From contig OX422210.1 in the NCBI GenBank assembly GCA_949130495.1, positions 636,330,585 through 636,394,584 of the forward strand: 64,000 nt of DNA. Reading direction: 5' to 3'. Every line of letters begins with the position of its first letter. Within the stretch, counting starts at the first letter, position 1. A program made the position numbers and the translations under genes. Origin of the DNA: Sambucus nigra. Taxonomy: Eukaryota; Streptophyta; Magnoliopsida; Dipsacales; Adoxaceae. Positions 46,834 to 58,424 of this stretch are shown here, piece by piece. Under the pieces are notes generated by a model. The model was not told the DNA's origin, searched no databases, and saw only the letters and a program-made list of their open reading frames with translations.

Positions 46834-48699
46834 TCAAGCAGGGGCAGCACACTGCATTGCTGTTTTGGTTTCCAAGCTTTTCTCGTTCGCTGAAATCGCC
46901 GTAACTTCTTCGTTATGAATCAGAATCGCGCACCGTTTGCGGCCACCCGAAGCTTGTGAGGAGAGATACAACTTCCATGAAGATGTTGGGCCAGGTGCCC
47001 AATATTTGAAAAGACTAAAATGCCCTTGAACGTGCGGTTGTGTACGGAAATAGAGCGGAACGCGTCCGAAGTCCATACTTAGTACCTAAATACCTACAAA
47101 AGCCCAATTATACCTCATATAGCATGTTAACAATATAAACCGAGGTTGTCTAGTTAACGGGCTTAAATATAGAGATTAAGGCACCCGAGGGGGCTAAAAT
47201 GCGTAGGTTCGAGAGATGAAATACGCAATATTTGCGTATTATCAATTACTATGACGGTAGATCTTTTTCCAAAGTAGGGAGTCTGCTTTTGATCGTTTAG
47301 GTCCTCGAGTAACTAGAAGTCATCACAGGGAGCAAGAGCGTCATCATGAACACAACGAAGGAGTTGTGAGATCAAGAGCTAGTATGAGGGGCTTTGCGTG
47401 TGCCGAGCAGACCTCTCTGGATGAGAGTTCAGCACATAGACACAGTAAAGCCATTAAATCTTCTTCGGTCAAATGCAAACTAAAGGAACATTCCTAGAAA
47501 TGATCTATGGAGTGACTGGAAGATCGGTTAGGGTAAATGGCTAATATAAAAAAATCCTTTGCAAATGAGCTTTGTTAAGGGCTCACCTTTTATCCAGGCT
47601 ATTGTGGACTACCCCATACCTTCCAAGTTCAAGCCACCGGTGTTCACTCCTAAATATGATGGGAAAGCTGATCCAGTTCTACATATTGAGCAGTAGCAAG
47701 CTGCTGCTGACATTTATTCTATCCCCGATGAGATGAGGTGCAGGGATTTTTCGAGTTCCATCACAGGCCTAACCCAGATATGGTATAACAATCTTCCCAG
47801 AGGTAATATTTATAATTTTTACCAATTGGTCAAATTATTCATTGATAACTTTTAGTTTGGGGCCAAGTCGATCAAGAGTGTTACTCATCTCTTGCCCGTG
47901 CACTAAAAGTCTAGAGAAAGTACCTGGGATTATATAACTTGGTTTAATAATGAGAAGTTAGAAGTGGTGGATTGTAAAGAAAAAATAGCCATTGCAGCGT
48001 TAATGAGTGGGTTACTGGAAAAAGATCTTTATTATGCCCTCGCAAAAAAAAAACCACCCAAGACTTTGATAAAGTTGATGGCTAAAGATGGAAAAATCAT
48101 GAACGCCGAGGAAGCTATGGTAGCAAAAGAAGCACCGGAGAGAAAAACTGAGGGATAGAAAAACAATTTGTTAAAGAAAGATAAAAAAAAGTCTGACAGG
48201 ATCACGTAGTTCAAAGAGTGCACTCCACTCACTAAGGGTGTTCACCACATCCTGAAAGAAATCAGGGATAATAAGGATCTGAATTAGCCTGGGAAATTGA
48301 GGACGCCCCCAATAAAAGTGACAAGTCTAAGTATTGTGATTTTCATCACGATCAAGGACACACCAAGAATAGTTGCACAGCCTTAAAAAATGAAGTTGAA
48401 ACTCCTATGTGATGGGGAAAGCTGATAAATTTTATTGATCGAAATGGTAGTCGATATACCAGGAGAAGATTCGAGTCACCCGATCGAGGAAACGAGGACG
48501 CTAAAAGAGCATGCAACAATGATTATAAAGATGACCCGACTTGTCGAAGAAGCATGACGAACCAGAAATGGATGTAGGTATGATCTCTGTCGGTTGTCAT
48601 TTTATCACAGGTGGTGACGCAGGTGGAGGAGATAGACTTGCTGAAAGAAAGGCATACTTAAATTAAGCCAAAGCTTGTCCCACTATTATGCACATTTAT

Positions 48700-49330
48700 A
48701 TGGCTGAAAGTAGTGATGGTCATCCTTAGAAAGTCAATAAAGACAAGTTGGTGATCGGCTACTCTAAAAACGATCTGAGTGGGGTACTTTATCCTCATGA
48801 TGATCCATTAGTAATTACTTGCAGAGTTCACCATAGCAAAGTGGCTAGAGTTTTGGTTGATAATGGGAGTTCAGTTGATGCAATGTTCTATAATTGTTTT
48901 CAAAGCTTAGGATTAAAAGACAGTAAGTTAGAACCGTATCACAAACCTCTTATCGTATTTTTTGGAGTAAAGGTATATCCATTAGGAACTGTCAAGTTGG
49001 AAGTACTGGTCAGCACTTGGCCGACAGCAGGATGGAATGAATTTGATTCTTCGTATTGGACAAAGATGTGCCTTCAGCCTCTAACATAATCCTTAGTCGG
49101 TTAAGGTTAAAGCAATTGGAAGCCATTCCGTCTACTATGCTTCAATGCATGAAGTTCCCTACCAACTATGGAGTCAGCGTGGTAAATGGTAACCAGATGG
49201 AAGCACGAGAATGCCGACCAACAGAAAATGAAGAGAGGCACAACTACTTTCCATATTGATACTTTAGATCCTCGTGAGGAGGAGGACTTGGTAAGAGGAC
49301 ATGTCATGGAAGAAACAAAAACTATTATGC
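48700..49330 (+). pseudogene. G3 pol: protease segment
   Basis: Open piece 48748-49089 contains YPHDDPLVITCRVHHSKVAR, the active site LVDNGSSVDAMFYNC and YPLGTVKLEVLVSTW; a frameshift near 49050 leads to MDKDVPSASN and MKFPTNYGV in the next frame. A further shift near 49210 leads to TLDPREEEDLVRGH. Confidence 0.82.
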
Positions 49331-49389
49331 TAGACGTTGAGAAACCAGAAAGGACCACCCGGATTAGCCCAAGACAAACACCTCCTATA

Positions 49390-50470
49390 AAATAGGAATT
49401 GATTACATTCCTTATAAATAGGAAGAATGTGTTTTCCTGAAGTTATGAGGATATGCTAGGGATTGATCCCAACTTCATCTGCTACAAACTCAATATTTAC
49501 AAAGAGGCCACGTCAATCAAGCAAAAATGCAAAGTTTTCAGCCCAGCGAAGAATACGATGATCCAAGAAGAGGTGGAGAAACTATAAAAAGCAGAGTTCA
49601 TTGGGGATATTACATATCCAATTTGGTAATGGTAAAAAATAAGAAGAATAAATGGTGAATGTGTGTGGATTTTACTGACCTTAACAAGGCATGTACAAAA
49701 GATCACCTTTCTTTACCAAAGATTGATCAATTGGTAGATGCCACAATAGGTCTTGAATTGATCTACTTCATGGATGCTTATTCTGGGTATAACCATATCA
49801 AGATGAAGCTGGAGGATAAGGAAAACACATCCTTTATTACCAGCTGAGGAACTTACTGCTATAATGTAATGCCCCTTGGGCTCAAGAATGCTGGCACAAC
49901 GTATCAGAGGTTGGTAAACAAAGTCCTTGAAAATCAAATTGGCAAGAACATGGAGGTTTATGTCGATGATATTCTCACCAAAAGCAAGTTCGTCACCGAC
50001 CACATTGCTAATCTGGCCCAAAATTTTAACCAACTGGAAAAACATCAAATGAAGCTCAATTCGACCAAGTGCATATTTAGAGTCCAGGAAGGTATGTTCT
50101 TAGTTACATTGTGAATCAAAGGGGAATCGAATCCAATCCTGATAAAATAAAGGCTTTATTAGAAATGTAATCCCCGATCAGTAAGAAAGATGTACAAAAA
50201 TTAAAAGGAATAGTAGCATCCCTAAATTGTTTTGTACCTCGGAACATGGACAAATGTCTTCCATTCTTCAAGGTACTTAGAAATACCTTTGAATGTAATG
50301 ATGAATGTGAAAAATATTTTTTAGACTTGAAGAAGTACTTGGGGTCTCCCTCATTACTCTCCTGACCAGTTTTGGGCGAGAAGTTGTACTTATATTTAGC
50401 TATTTCAGAGTCTATTGTAAGTTTAGCCTTGATCCGACTAGAGGATGGCATTCAAAACCAGCATATTACA
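49390..50470 (+). pseudogene. G3 pol: reverse transcriptase
   Basis: Blocks CVDFTDLNKACTKDHLSLPK, FMDAYSGYNHIKMKLEDK and PLGLKNAGTTYQRLVNKVL, with catalytic Tyr-Val-Asp-Asp intact at 49959-49970, then EKHQMKLNSTKCIF. Stops at about 49,585 and 49,846 and a shift near 50,100 disrupt the frame. Unlike G1, the active site itself is unchanged. Confidence 0.85.
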
Positions 50471-51420
50471 CCAGTAAGGTATTCTGAGGGGATGAGATCA
50501 GATATCCATACTTGAAAAAATTAACATTGTCTCTCATTAAAGACTTTCGAAGGATTAGACCTTATTTTTAGGCTTATACCATTATAGTATACACTGACTT
50601 ACCCTTGCGATAAGCTATACATAGGCTTGAAAAGTCTGGGTGATTAATGTCTTGGGCAGTTGAGATTATAAAATTATGTATGAACCAATAACTTCATTGA
50701 AGGGACAAGCAATTATAGATTTCATAGCAGAATTCACTTATGCCGAAGTACCCAGTACACTAAGTTGGCCTGCCAAGCAGAATTCTTCGAAAGAGAGCTC
50801 AGCTCTAAAGCCAACTGAGATGGTTGCTGACCAACCAGAATCATTAGTTATCCAAGAAACAGCCCTCCAACTAGCTTAGCAAAGCTAGAAGATTTTCAAA
50901 GATGGGGTATTGGTGGATGAAGACTTCAACAATGACGTTATAATATGAAAATTATTTACAAATGGATCTTCATGTACAACTGGAAGTGGTGTTGGACTCA
51001 TCCTAAATACTCCTAATGACTTGGATGTAGATAATGCATTTAGATTTTAATTTCAGGCATTCAATAATGAAGTCAAATACGAAGCATTGATTACTGTTTT
51101 AGAGTTACGCTCATCATTGGGCCCCGAACAGGTGATAGCTCACAGTGATTCTCAACTTATTGTCCATCAGTCTCTGGAAATATATGGACTTAAAGGGGAA
51201 AAATGGTGATATACTTGAATAAGGCAGAGGAAGTTATCTCCTCATTTTCTACAGTTAATATAATCCTCATTCCAAGAGTGGACAACGCTCGAGTAGATGT
51301 TCTTGATCGTCTAGCCTTAGTAACCCCAATGAAGCTTCGAAGAACCATCTCGATGAAGATTCTCACCACCAGAAGAATTGTGAGGAGGAAATCAACATCA
51401 TTCCTGTAGAGTTGGGGCCT
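50471..51420 (+). pseudogene. G3 pol: RNase H domains
   Basis: First RNase H ends with YEPITSLKGQAIIDFIAEF (50676 on). After a tether, the second RNase H is seen in fragments: ASFNNEVKYEALI-like (Glu kept), HSDSQLIVHQSLEIYG and VDNARVDVLDRLA (open 51203-51409). Numerous stops. Confidence 0.75.
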
Positions 51421-52641
51421 TCATGGATGGATGAAATCAGGGACTACATTGAAAAGGGACTGTTACCAGCCGACCAAAAAAAATCAAGGAAGTTGAGATA
51501 TAAAGAAACTACTATGTCATAGAGAAAGGTACACTGTACAAAAGGGGTTATACAATCTCTTTACTTCGTTGTTTCCACCCAACTGAGGTAAATGATTTGA
51601 TTAAATAGGTACATAAAGGCTCATGTGTAGCTCACACAGTTGGGAGATCTCTAAGATAATGGATAGAAACGTAAGGTTATTATTAGTCATCAATAAAGGA
51701 AGATTGTGTTGTCTTTGCCAAGAAATGTGATAAGTGCCAAAACAATTTCCACCATTCTTAGAAGACCGGTAACAAAATTAATGCCTATCACTTCTTAATG
51801 ACCTTTTTCTATTTGGGGAATAGATGTAGTCGGACCATTGCCGATTATCAAGTTAAGGTTTAAATATCTGGTTGTAGCAGTCGATTACTTCACCAAGTGA
51901 GTGAAGACTGAGCCTTTGATTGATATGACCTATCAGAGAGTGTTTAAATTTATATGGAAGCAGATAATCTATCGGTATAACATGCCTTATGATTTCATCA
52001 TCGACTATGGAACTCAATTTTATAATGAGGAACTTGAAGAGTACTGCATCAGGTCCGACATCCAGAAACATTATTCAGCTCCTGGACATCCACAATGTAA
52101 TGGCCAGACAGAAATCACCAATAAAATATTACTAGATGGATTGAAGAAAATGATGAGCAATGCTAAATACAACTGAATTAATGAGCTCCACAGCATTCTT
52201 TGGGCATATAGGACCACTCCCAGAACAGCAGTAGGGGAAACCCTATACATGCTTACTTTTGGTACTGAGGCAGTGGTACCAGTGGAAATTGGTCTGTCGA
52301 CTCACAGAGTGTTGAATTTTGATTCACCCAAAAGTGATCTCTTGAGGTAACTAGATCTGGACGTGATAGATGAAGTCAGAGAAGATGTTGCTATTCGGAT
52401 GGCTGCTTACCAACAAAGGACTGGTAGGTTCTATAATTAGCGTGTTAAGCCGACAACTTGAAGCAAGGAGACCTCGTCTTGAAGAAAAATGATCCAAAAA
52501 AATAATAAGATGGAACCCAACTGGCATGGTCCCTACCGTATCTCGACATAAATCTGACTAGGAACATATCGCCTGGAGACATTAGATAGCGAAGCATTTA
52601 AGAATCCATATAATGCCGACCATCTTCAGAAATACTATTAG
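51421..52641 (+). pseudogene. G3 pol: integrase
   Basis: N-terminal zinc region (FAKKCDKCQ) and first Asp (GIDVVGPLPI) lie in broken frames; 51901-52176 is open with FIIDYGTQFYNEELEEY (second Asp) and HPQCNGQTEITNK (catalytic Glu kept). It ends EAFKNPYNADHLQKYY at TAG 52639-52641. The C-terminal domain contains [16 protein letters not shown]. Stops make it inactive. Confidence 0.83.
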
Positions 52642-52769
52642 TAATTTTGTTTTCGATGTAATTAGTTATTCATGTTAATGAAATTGCACGTTTCTACTCG
52701 TTATACTTCCTTTTTTATGTTTTGATTTTCGGATTATGGTGATACACCACTACCCTAAATTAAACACTA

Positions 52770-53035
52770 AATTTTAATTTTAAACTTTTTGAACTTCAGA
52801 AAAGTTCTTTATATTTGTCAAAATTTTCCAAGTTCAGAAAAGTTCTTTATATTATTCAAACTTTTCTAACTTCAAAAAAGTTCTTTATAATTAAACTTCT
52901 GAAAAGTTCTTTATATTTGTCAAACTTTTTTAACTTCAGAAAAGTTTTCCAATTTCAGAAAAATTCCTCGCCAAACTTTTCTAGCCTAAAAAAAGTTCCT
53001 CGCTAAACTTTTCCAACTTTAGATAAGTTAATCAT
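52770..53035. repeat. G3 hairpin array between IN and antisense ORFs
   Basis: At least six AACTTTT/AAAAGTT inverted-repeat units, e.g. 52859-52882 with 7-bp arms, often followed by ctttatattt. Begins about 130 bases after the IN stop. Confidence 0.8.
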
Positions 53036-53480
53036 TAATTACTTAATGTATGATTTCGGCCTCGATAAGTCACAAACTAGAAGTCAGTAAAATCTCCTAT
53101 AAGACTTAAAGTCAAACACAAAAGGTTTTACTTGACTAAGTTAAAATATAGGAATAATTATACACTTGGTCACCCCTGATAACTAATGCTACAACATAGT
53201 TTAATAAAACTATTCAGAGTTTTATCTAAGAACAACGTTAGTAGATATTAAGACATTACAATTAGATTCAATTATGAATCAAACATCTAACATTTAACTG
53301 GGACATTTAATCAATAATTCGATTACCTAGTCATTATACAGATTACCTAGTCAACACTAAGATTAAAAGAAACCATAAGCTTAAACATAAAGGAAAAAAG
53401 TGTGTCAAAGAAATTCATTTCATTTCAATGAACTTGAATTACAAAATAAAGATCAATAACATACTAGATACAAATTATTC
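53036..53480. other. G3 spacer
   Basis: AT-rich; matches the G1 spacer at 26951-27400 in part (gacttaaagt..aaacacaa). No gene seen. Confidence 0.4.
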
Positions 53481-55511
53481 CATTGGATGCTTCCCATCAG
53501 CCTTGCTCATTCCAATAGGAGGATCATCCAAAGTTCTCGAATGATTAATAGAACTAAAAGGCTTCCTACTAGTGCGCCTACTACCGCTTGGCCAATCAAA
53601 AAGATGCTGAGGACGAATATATTCCACTTCTCCTTCAAGGCCAAAGTCACCAATATATTTTTTATCAAAGTTAGAAGAATGGCATCAGGAGAGATCCGAT
53701 TAAAATTAATTAAGAAAGGAGGATCAGGGTAGTCTAACATCCCCCAGTCATGCCAGTGCCCTCATTCCTAGCCTGATCCATGTGTTTATCCAAATAAGTC
53801 AGAGCTTCATCATACCTGTCCATCAAAAAAACTCTGAGTTGCTTGTGGAAATGGAAGGTAAGTCGACCCACATTATCTTGAAGCTTTTTGATGACCTTGT
53901 CTTTCTCCTTGAGATGAACAGCTTGATCGGCCAGAGTCTTCTTAATTCTATTCTCATCAATGGTTTACCGAACAACTATACTTTGCCTGGGGACTTGGCC
54001 AAGTTTGTTCTTTTTCTTCTACAAATCTTCCATCTCCTCCAACAGCCTGACATTCTCAGTCTTCAAGAATGAAACTCCTTTTTCTGAACCAATGATGGTT
54101 GATTTCTTCAGACTATTAAGTTCATTCCTCAAAAAATTATTTTCCCTTTCTAGCACGGCGACAATTGATCGAGAATTTTCCAGTTATAGGTTTAAGACCA
54201 ATTCATTCTTGTTCAAAGCATAAGTAATGTCTTTCAACTTCTTGTCAAAGCCCCAGCATTCACTTAATACTTTATATTTAGCCTCATAGTCAGAATGGGG
54301 TAGTCATTTAGAAAGTGTGTTATCCTTTTGCATCTTCTTAATCATCTCATAATAACAAACATTATTTGCTACAACACTGTCGAAGAGGCAATGGAGATGA
54401 ATATAAGACTCCTTCACTTGATTAGAAACTTCTGGGCCGAGCAACCCTGATAAATCTTCCTCGGATAAAGGAATATGGCCAGCCTCAAAGAGATTTTTGC
54501 ACTGCCTAAGTAGGTCGGATTCAGCAAAAATAATAGCTTTTTTCCCGGCATCAAACTATAAATTTACAAGTATGAGTATTTGGGGCAAAGTCAAAAAAAT
54601 AAACATTATAGAGGATACCAATCAATAAGAAATCAACATCATTTGAAGATTGTAAAGAACTAAGGGAAAAAGGTTCTTTCATTGATCAAAGTCATGATTA
54701 CTAGGATGCGTACATCTGAAAGACCGAAGAAGAAATTAAAAATACTTGAAAGAAAGGACAAAAAGAATATGGCTAAAAATGGAGCTAAATATTCTCCTTA
54801 TCCTTGTCCTGGTCTTGGTTGGAAGCAGGTAGGTCAACACTAACTTCTGGCACTACTGAGACTCAATGGGCATCATTGAAGACTCTTAATACCCTTTTTC
54901 ATCTAAGACTCAATGGGCATCGTTGAAGACTTTTAATACCCTTTTTCATCATTAAAATCATCATCCAAATTAGGAGGAGTGCTTGGGTCACGCCTTTGGA
55001 AAAGCTCAGAGTTTGCCTCTTTGTCGACTACCTTCAGTGCCTCCGACTAACCTTCCTTGAAGGATGGTTTCTTAGCATGCTTAATTTGGACAGAAGTAGA
55101 AAAAATATATTTCTCCCAACCCTTATCAAAGGCAGCGTCCTTGTCCTTCTTACCCATAGCCTTCAAAGAAAGAACCTCAGAAGTCAAGCCAACCACTTTA
55201 TCTTCCACAATTTGGCCCCGGTTTGTGGCTTCTGTAAGCTTGTCTTCGATAGATTTAGCTCAACCTCCAGCATCCTTCAATTTATTCTCAACAGTTTGGG
55301 CCTTTTCATCAGCAGCCTTTATTTTATCTTGTGCTGCAGCTGCCCTATAATCAGCCCTTTTCAGTTCCTCTTCCCATAATTTTTCCATTGATTCCAAAGC
55401 CTTCTGGAAAGCTGCCAAGGGTTGTATTAGACCTTCAAATGCCTCCTCTACTTTACTAAGGGAAAACCTCAGGTGGTCGTCCTTCTCCATCATTTGGTTG
55501 AAGTCAACCAA
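53481..55511 (-). pseudogene. G3 antisense ORFs, coiled-coil part
   Basis: Minus-strand pieces parallel to G1 27420-29161 and G2 ORF1 3' half/ORF2. The clearest, 55511-55260, reads MVDFNQMMEKDDHLRFSLSK, then KRADYRAAAAQDKIKAADEK, a coiled coil. Multiple stops. Function unknown. Confidence 0.6.
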
Positions 55512-55553
55512 AAATTACGAAATGATCAAATAATCAATGTCAGAAGAAGTGCA

Positions 55554-56815
55554 TTAACATGAAGAAAAACTAAAAGGAAAAACAATTACCAGGGCCAAAT
55601 TATGACATGTCCTCTCTGTTAGCCTTGTCCCGGGCATGGGGGTTGATGCAGCCTGATCAATAGGGAGAGTTCCATATTTGATTAAACCACTGGCCAATAC
55701 AGGGTTAACAGCTATAGAAGATGACCCAATGTCACCCAGGTCAACCTGCTTTTTCTTTGCAACCAACTCTTGTTGGCTGTATTGGACTTTCTTTCCTTGC
55801 CTTTGAGGGTCAGGCAAGACTTTCTTTAACCTCTTGTACTGAGGTTTATAAGATTGGATATCTTTAGTAACAATAACTTAGGGCCTTTCATCGTTGGCCT
55901 AGGGTTTCTTCTCAACCATCTTCTTGCCAGTAGCATTTTTCTTGAGGGGAGGAGACAATGGCCCACTCATCAAATTGGGCACCTTTCTTTTAACCATATC
56001 GATTGGAGGAGAAATAGGGATCTCAGAGATATCAAAAGACTCAAAAGATGACGAACGTCCTCCCTGGATGAATTCAATCCGAGCTGATCCAGCAGCTGAA
56101 GATATAGACACAGGATCCTCTTCTAAATTAATGGCAACCTGGTGCAGAAAAAGTGTTGGTCAGGAAATAAAGGAAGTGATATAGCTTTTATACTCTAATA
56201 GCAAGGAATCATCTCAGGTATTCTCTTCTCCAACTCTTTAATTAAGTCCCCACAAAAATTTAAGCTTTTCAAGATTGATCTCACTTTCTTTGGGACACCT
56301 CTTTTTGCTCTCCTCTACATGAAAATGAAACAACAAAGTGAGTCGACAAAACTCAGAAACACATAACAAAAGAAGAATAAATACAAAACAGAATTACAAC
56401 CTATGCTATGACCTTCTTGGGAGCACTTGAGCCCATTATAAGACATACCCTTTGGAAGAGGAACGTGTTGCCAATTCTTAACAAATACACCATAATACCA
56501 GTAGTCCTTAATGGAATCTGGTAAATTCGCTATTAAAGCCCTATTGGCTTGCCTAGTTTTCATATAGTAAGTGATTTCTCCAACAATACCCCATTTATAA
56601 CAAAACATCGACATATGGACCCCAATATGAGTCCCATAAATCTCATTCAACCTATTGACACCATTTACAACCCTCCCAGTGTTTAGTGTCACCCTAGCAG
56701 GAACCATGTCAAAGTATTAACAAAATTAAAGGAAAAGAGGGTTTGGTGGGAAAATGATGCCACACTTAGTAATAAATAAGGTGGGGATCTAGTGACCCTC
56801 AGGAAGAGAACATAC
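55554..56815 (-). pseudogene. G3 antisense ORF, 'putative gypsy type transposon' part, cut by G4
   Basis: Open 56707-56315: MVPARVTLNTGRVVNGVNRL, GVHMSMFCYKWGI, MKTRQANRALIANLPDS, GVFVKNWQHVPLPKG, homologous to G1 and G2. The intron donor CATAG|GTTGTA (about 56408) and acceptor TTCATGTAG (about 56312) match the G2 intron 1 position, and the next exon starts ESKKRCPKESEI. The N-terminus, with start and promoter, is separated by the G4 insertion at 56,820. Confidence 0.75.
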
Positions 56816-57772
56816 GTCTATGGGACGTTGACGCGACTCAGAAAGTGTCTCTAATGTGCGTTCTCTCTAGTCTCAAGTGCAAGCCTGTCGCGTTAGTAAT
56901 AAACCCGGTAAGTCGGGATCGTATCCACAGGGAAAAACAACGGAGTTGTAACGACGGGAAAAGACGAAGGAACCTTAACTCTGACTCTAAAAAGAACGGA
57001 AAAATGATTTAGTTTTTGAGAATGATTATGCTAAATGCAATTATGAAATTATGAAGAAATTCAATTACACTAAACTACCTAAAATATGATTGAAAAACGA
57101 ATTGAAATTTTTGAACTAAGTGATGGGAAAAATAGGACGGGAATACAATCCCCCAACCCTAGTGTATTGCAGTTATAATATTAATCATAAATTTAACTGA
57201 TTAATTTGACTCGGAATTTAGTACTCCCAAGCATTACGTATACGAGGTTCAAACCCACGTCATACTTAATCTGAGGACGAGTAAATCGGCATCGCGATAG
57301 TGACACTCGAATTGCATTCTAAATCATCACGGTTACCCAGAGGCAAACGAGATATAAAGACCTATAATTGTTGTATCCCTACGCAATACGGTCATAATCA
57401 ATCACTAAATTCAGAAGATTAATTTTATACACATGCAATAATCACATCAGGTTGGGTTCATGTATCCCGGCCTTAGAAAATCTAGCCTAACATGCTGAAA
57501 GTAATGAAAACAGTGTTTAATGTGCAGGAATTCATGATTATTCTAAGGAAAACTTGTGAATTGATGAAAAAGGGAATTAAACAGATGAAATTACTTACTA
57601 ATTTTACCAAAGCACTCAAAGTATTAGCTAGAATTACTGGTAATCACCGAAATCTCAACAAAGCTTCAATCTTGGTATTAAAAGAACAAACTATATCTAA
57701 AACTAGGGTTTGCTGGAAAAGAAAAGAAAAAATTATCCTAATTCTCCGTCCAAATAATAATAATCAAATGGG

Positions 57773-57780
57773 TTTTTATA
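57773..57780 (-). promoter_or_regulatory. G4 LTR TATA box
   Basis: TATAAAAA on the minus strand (context GGGTATAAAAACCC), 76-254 bp downstream of the palindrome cluster. Confidence 0.6.
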
Positions 57781-57855
57781 CCCTACAACAATTTAAGAGT
57801 TTCAGCTGTACTAGGATTCTTTTTCGGAGCAGATAAGATTTGGAAATCTCGATAG

Positions 57856-58034
57856 CCGGACCGGTTCGGGCCTTAGGCGGACCGGTCTGCCTCCAAAGCG
57901 GATCGGTTCTTTTTATTTCCAGGCGGACCGGTCCGATTCTTTTATTTTTCACCCTTCTTCGGTTTGCTTGTGATCCGGGGTCTTCTGGAGTTTTGCAAAG
58001 CGGACCGGTCCGGGGCAGGGGCGAACCGGTTCGC
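57856..58034. repeat. ACCGGT-core palindrome cluster in G4 LTR
   Basis: CCGGACCGGTTCGG (57856, imperfect), GCGGACCGGTCTGC (57877, imperfect), CGGACCGGTCCG (57924-57935 and 58001-58012, perfect) and GCGAACCGGTTCGC (58021-58034, perfect). Confidence 0.95.
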
Positions 58035-58410
58035 CTGTTTGACTTTTTGCTCAACTTTGACTGCTCATATCTTTTGTTTCAGGACTCTGATTGAGGTGCC
58101 GTTTCTTCCTATGTGCTCATGAATGTGATATCTTTAACTTCTCCTTAGGTACCTCATCCGAATTCCGAGTGGAAATTACACTTTTTCCGTTTTGATTTTC
58201 CTCTTTGTCTTCATTGATTCTTCCAGTTTCCTTCTTCCGTTTCTTGACATCAAATACCTGTAAAATCACTACGAAATACCAGAAACTCGGTGTACTCATT
58301 AGGATCAGTCAGTAGCAAGATTATGAGATAAAGTCAAATCAATTACGTTGTTCGAGGTGCTAAAAGTACCCAAATTAAGGGATAAATTAGGAAGAATTTA
58401 TGCCTAATCA

Positions 58411-58424
58411 AACCCCCCTAACTT
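58411..58424 (-). other. G4 polypurine tract
   Basis: AGTTAGGGGGGGTT on the minus strand abuts the LTR and is preceded by GCTCGGGACGCGCAATG, the usual Athila context. Confidence 0.8.

Larger units (their letters stand above)
45699..47244 (-). mobile_element. S1: solo LTR of an Athila-like element inside G3 gag
   Basis: 1546 bp with TGATA..TATCA ends and a perfect ATTAC target duplication (45694-45698, 47245-47249); removing it joins G3 gag sequence. Internal sequence is absent, so this is the product of LTR-LTR recombination. Orientation is minus: TATATAA at 46663-46657 and a gtaagtcgggt..atccacag stretch near the left end, matching the same place in the G4 LTR. Four TCGATCGATCGA palindromes lie upstream of the TATA box. 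Confidence 0.92.
45409..48640 (+). pseudogene. G3 gag, degraded and split by S1
   Basis: The start (45409) and the conserved core (from about 47,560) are separated by solo LTR S1 at 45699-47244. Core pieces: FTPKYDGKADPVLHIEQ, DEMRCRDFSSSITGLTQIWY, EKIAIAALMSGLLEKDLYYA and KDGKIMNAEEAMVA, all parallel to G2. The knuckle at about 48340-48380 keeps all ligands as CDFHHDQGHTKNSC, a C-X2-H-X4-H-X4-C arrangement found in plant Tat Gags. Several stops and frameshifts: inactive. Confidence 0.82.
44845..56820 (+). mobile_element. G3: old Tat-lineage Ty3/gypsy retrotransposon, split by S1 and truncated in view by G4
   Basis: 5' LTR 44845-45333, degraded PBS, gag, PR, RT, RNase H and IN on the plus strand, then a hairpin array and minus-strand ORFs. 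Sequence and layout match G1 closely; it is the same family. S1 lies in gag and G4 enters the antisense ORF at 56,820, so the 3' LTR is outside the window. Coding frames are full of stops. Confidence 0.9.
56821..58410 (-). repeat. G4 3' LTR
   Basis: On the sense strand it starts TGATTAGGCATAA right after the PPT. The far end is placed at TGGGACG (56821) because G3 sequence stops there; a target duplication cannot be checked without the other end. It contains GGTAAGTCGGGATCG and ATCCACAGGGA (56907-56935), shared with S1. Confidence 0.8.
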
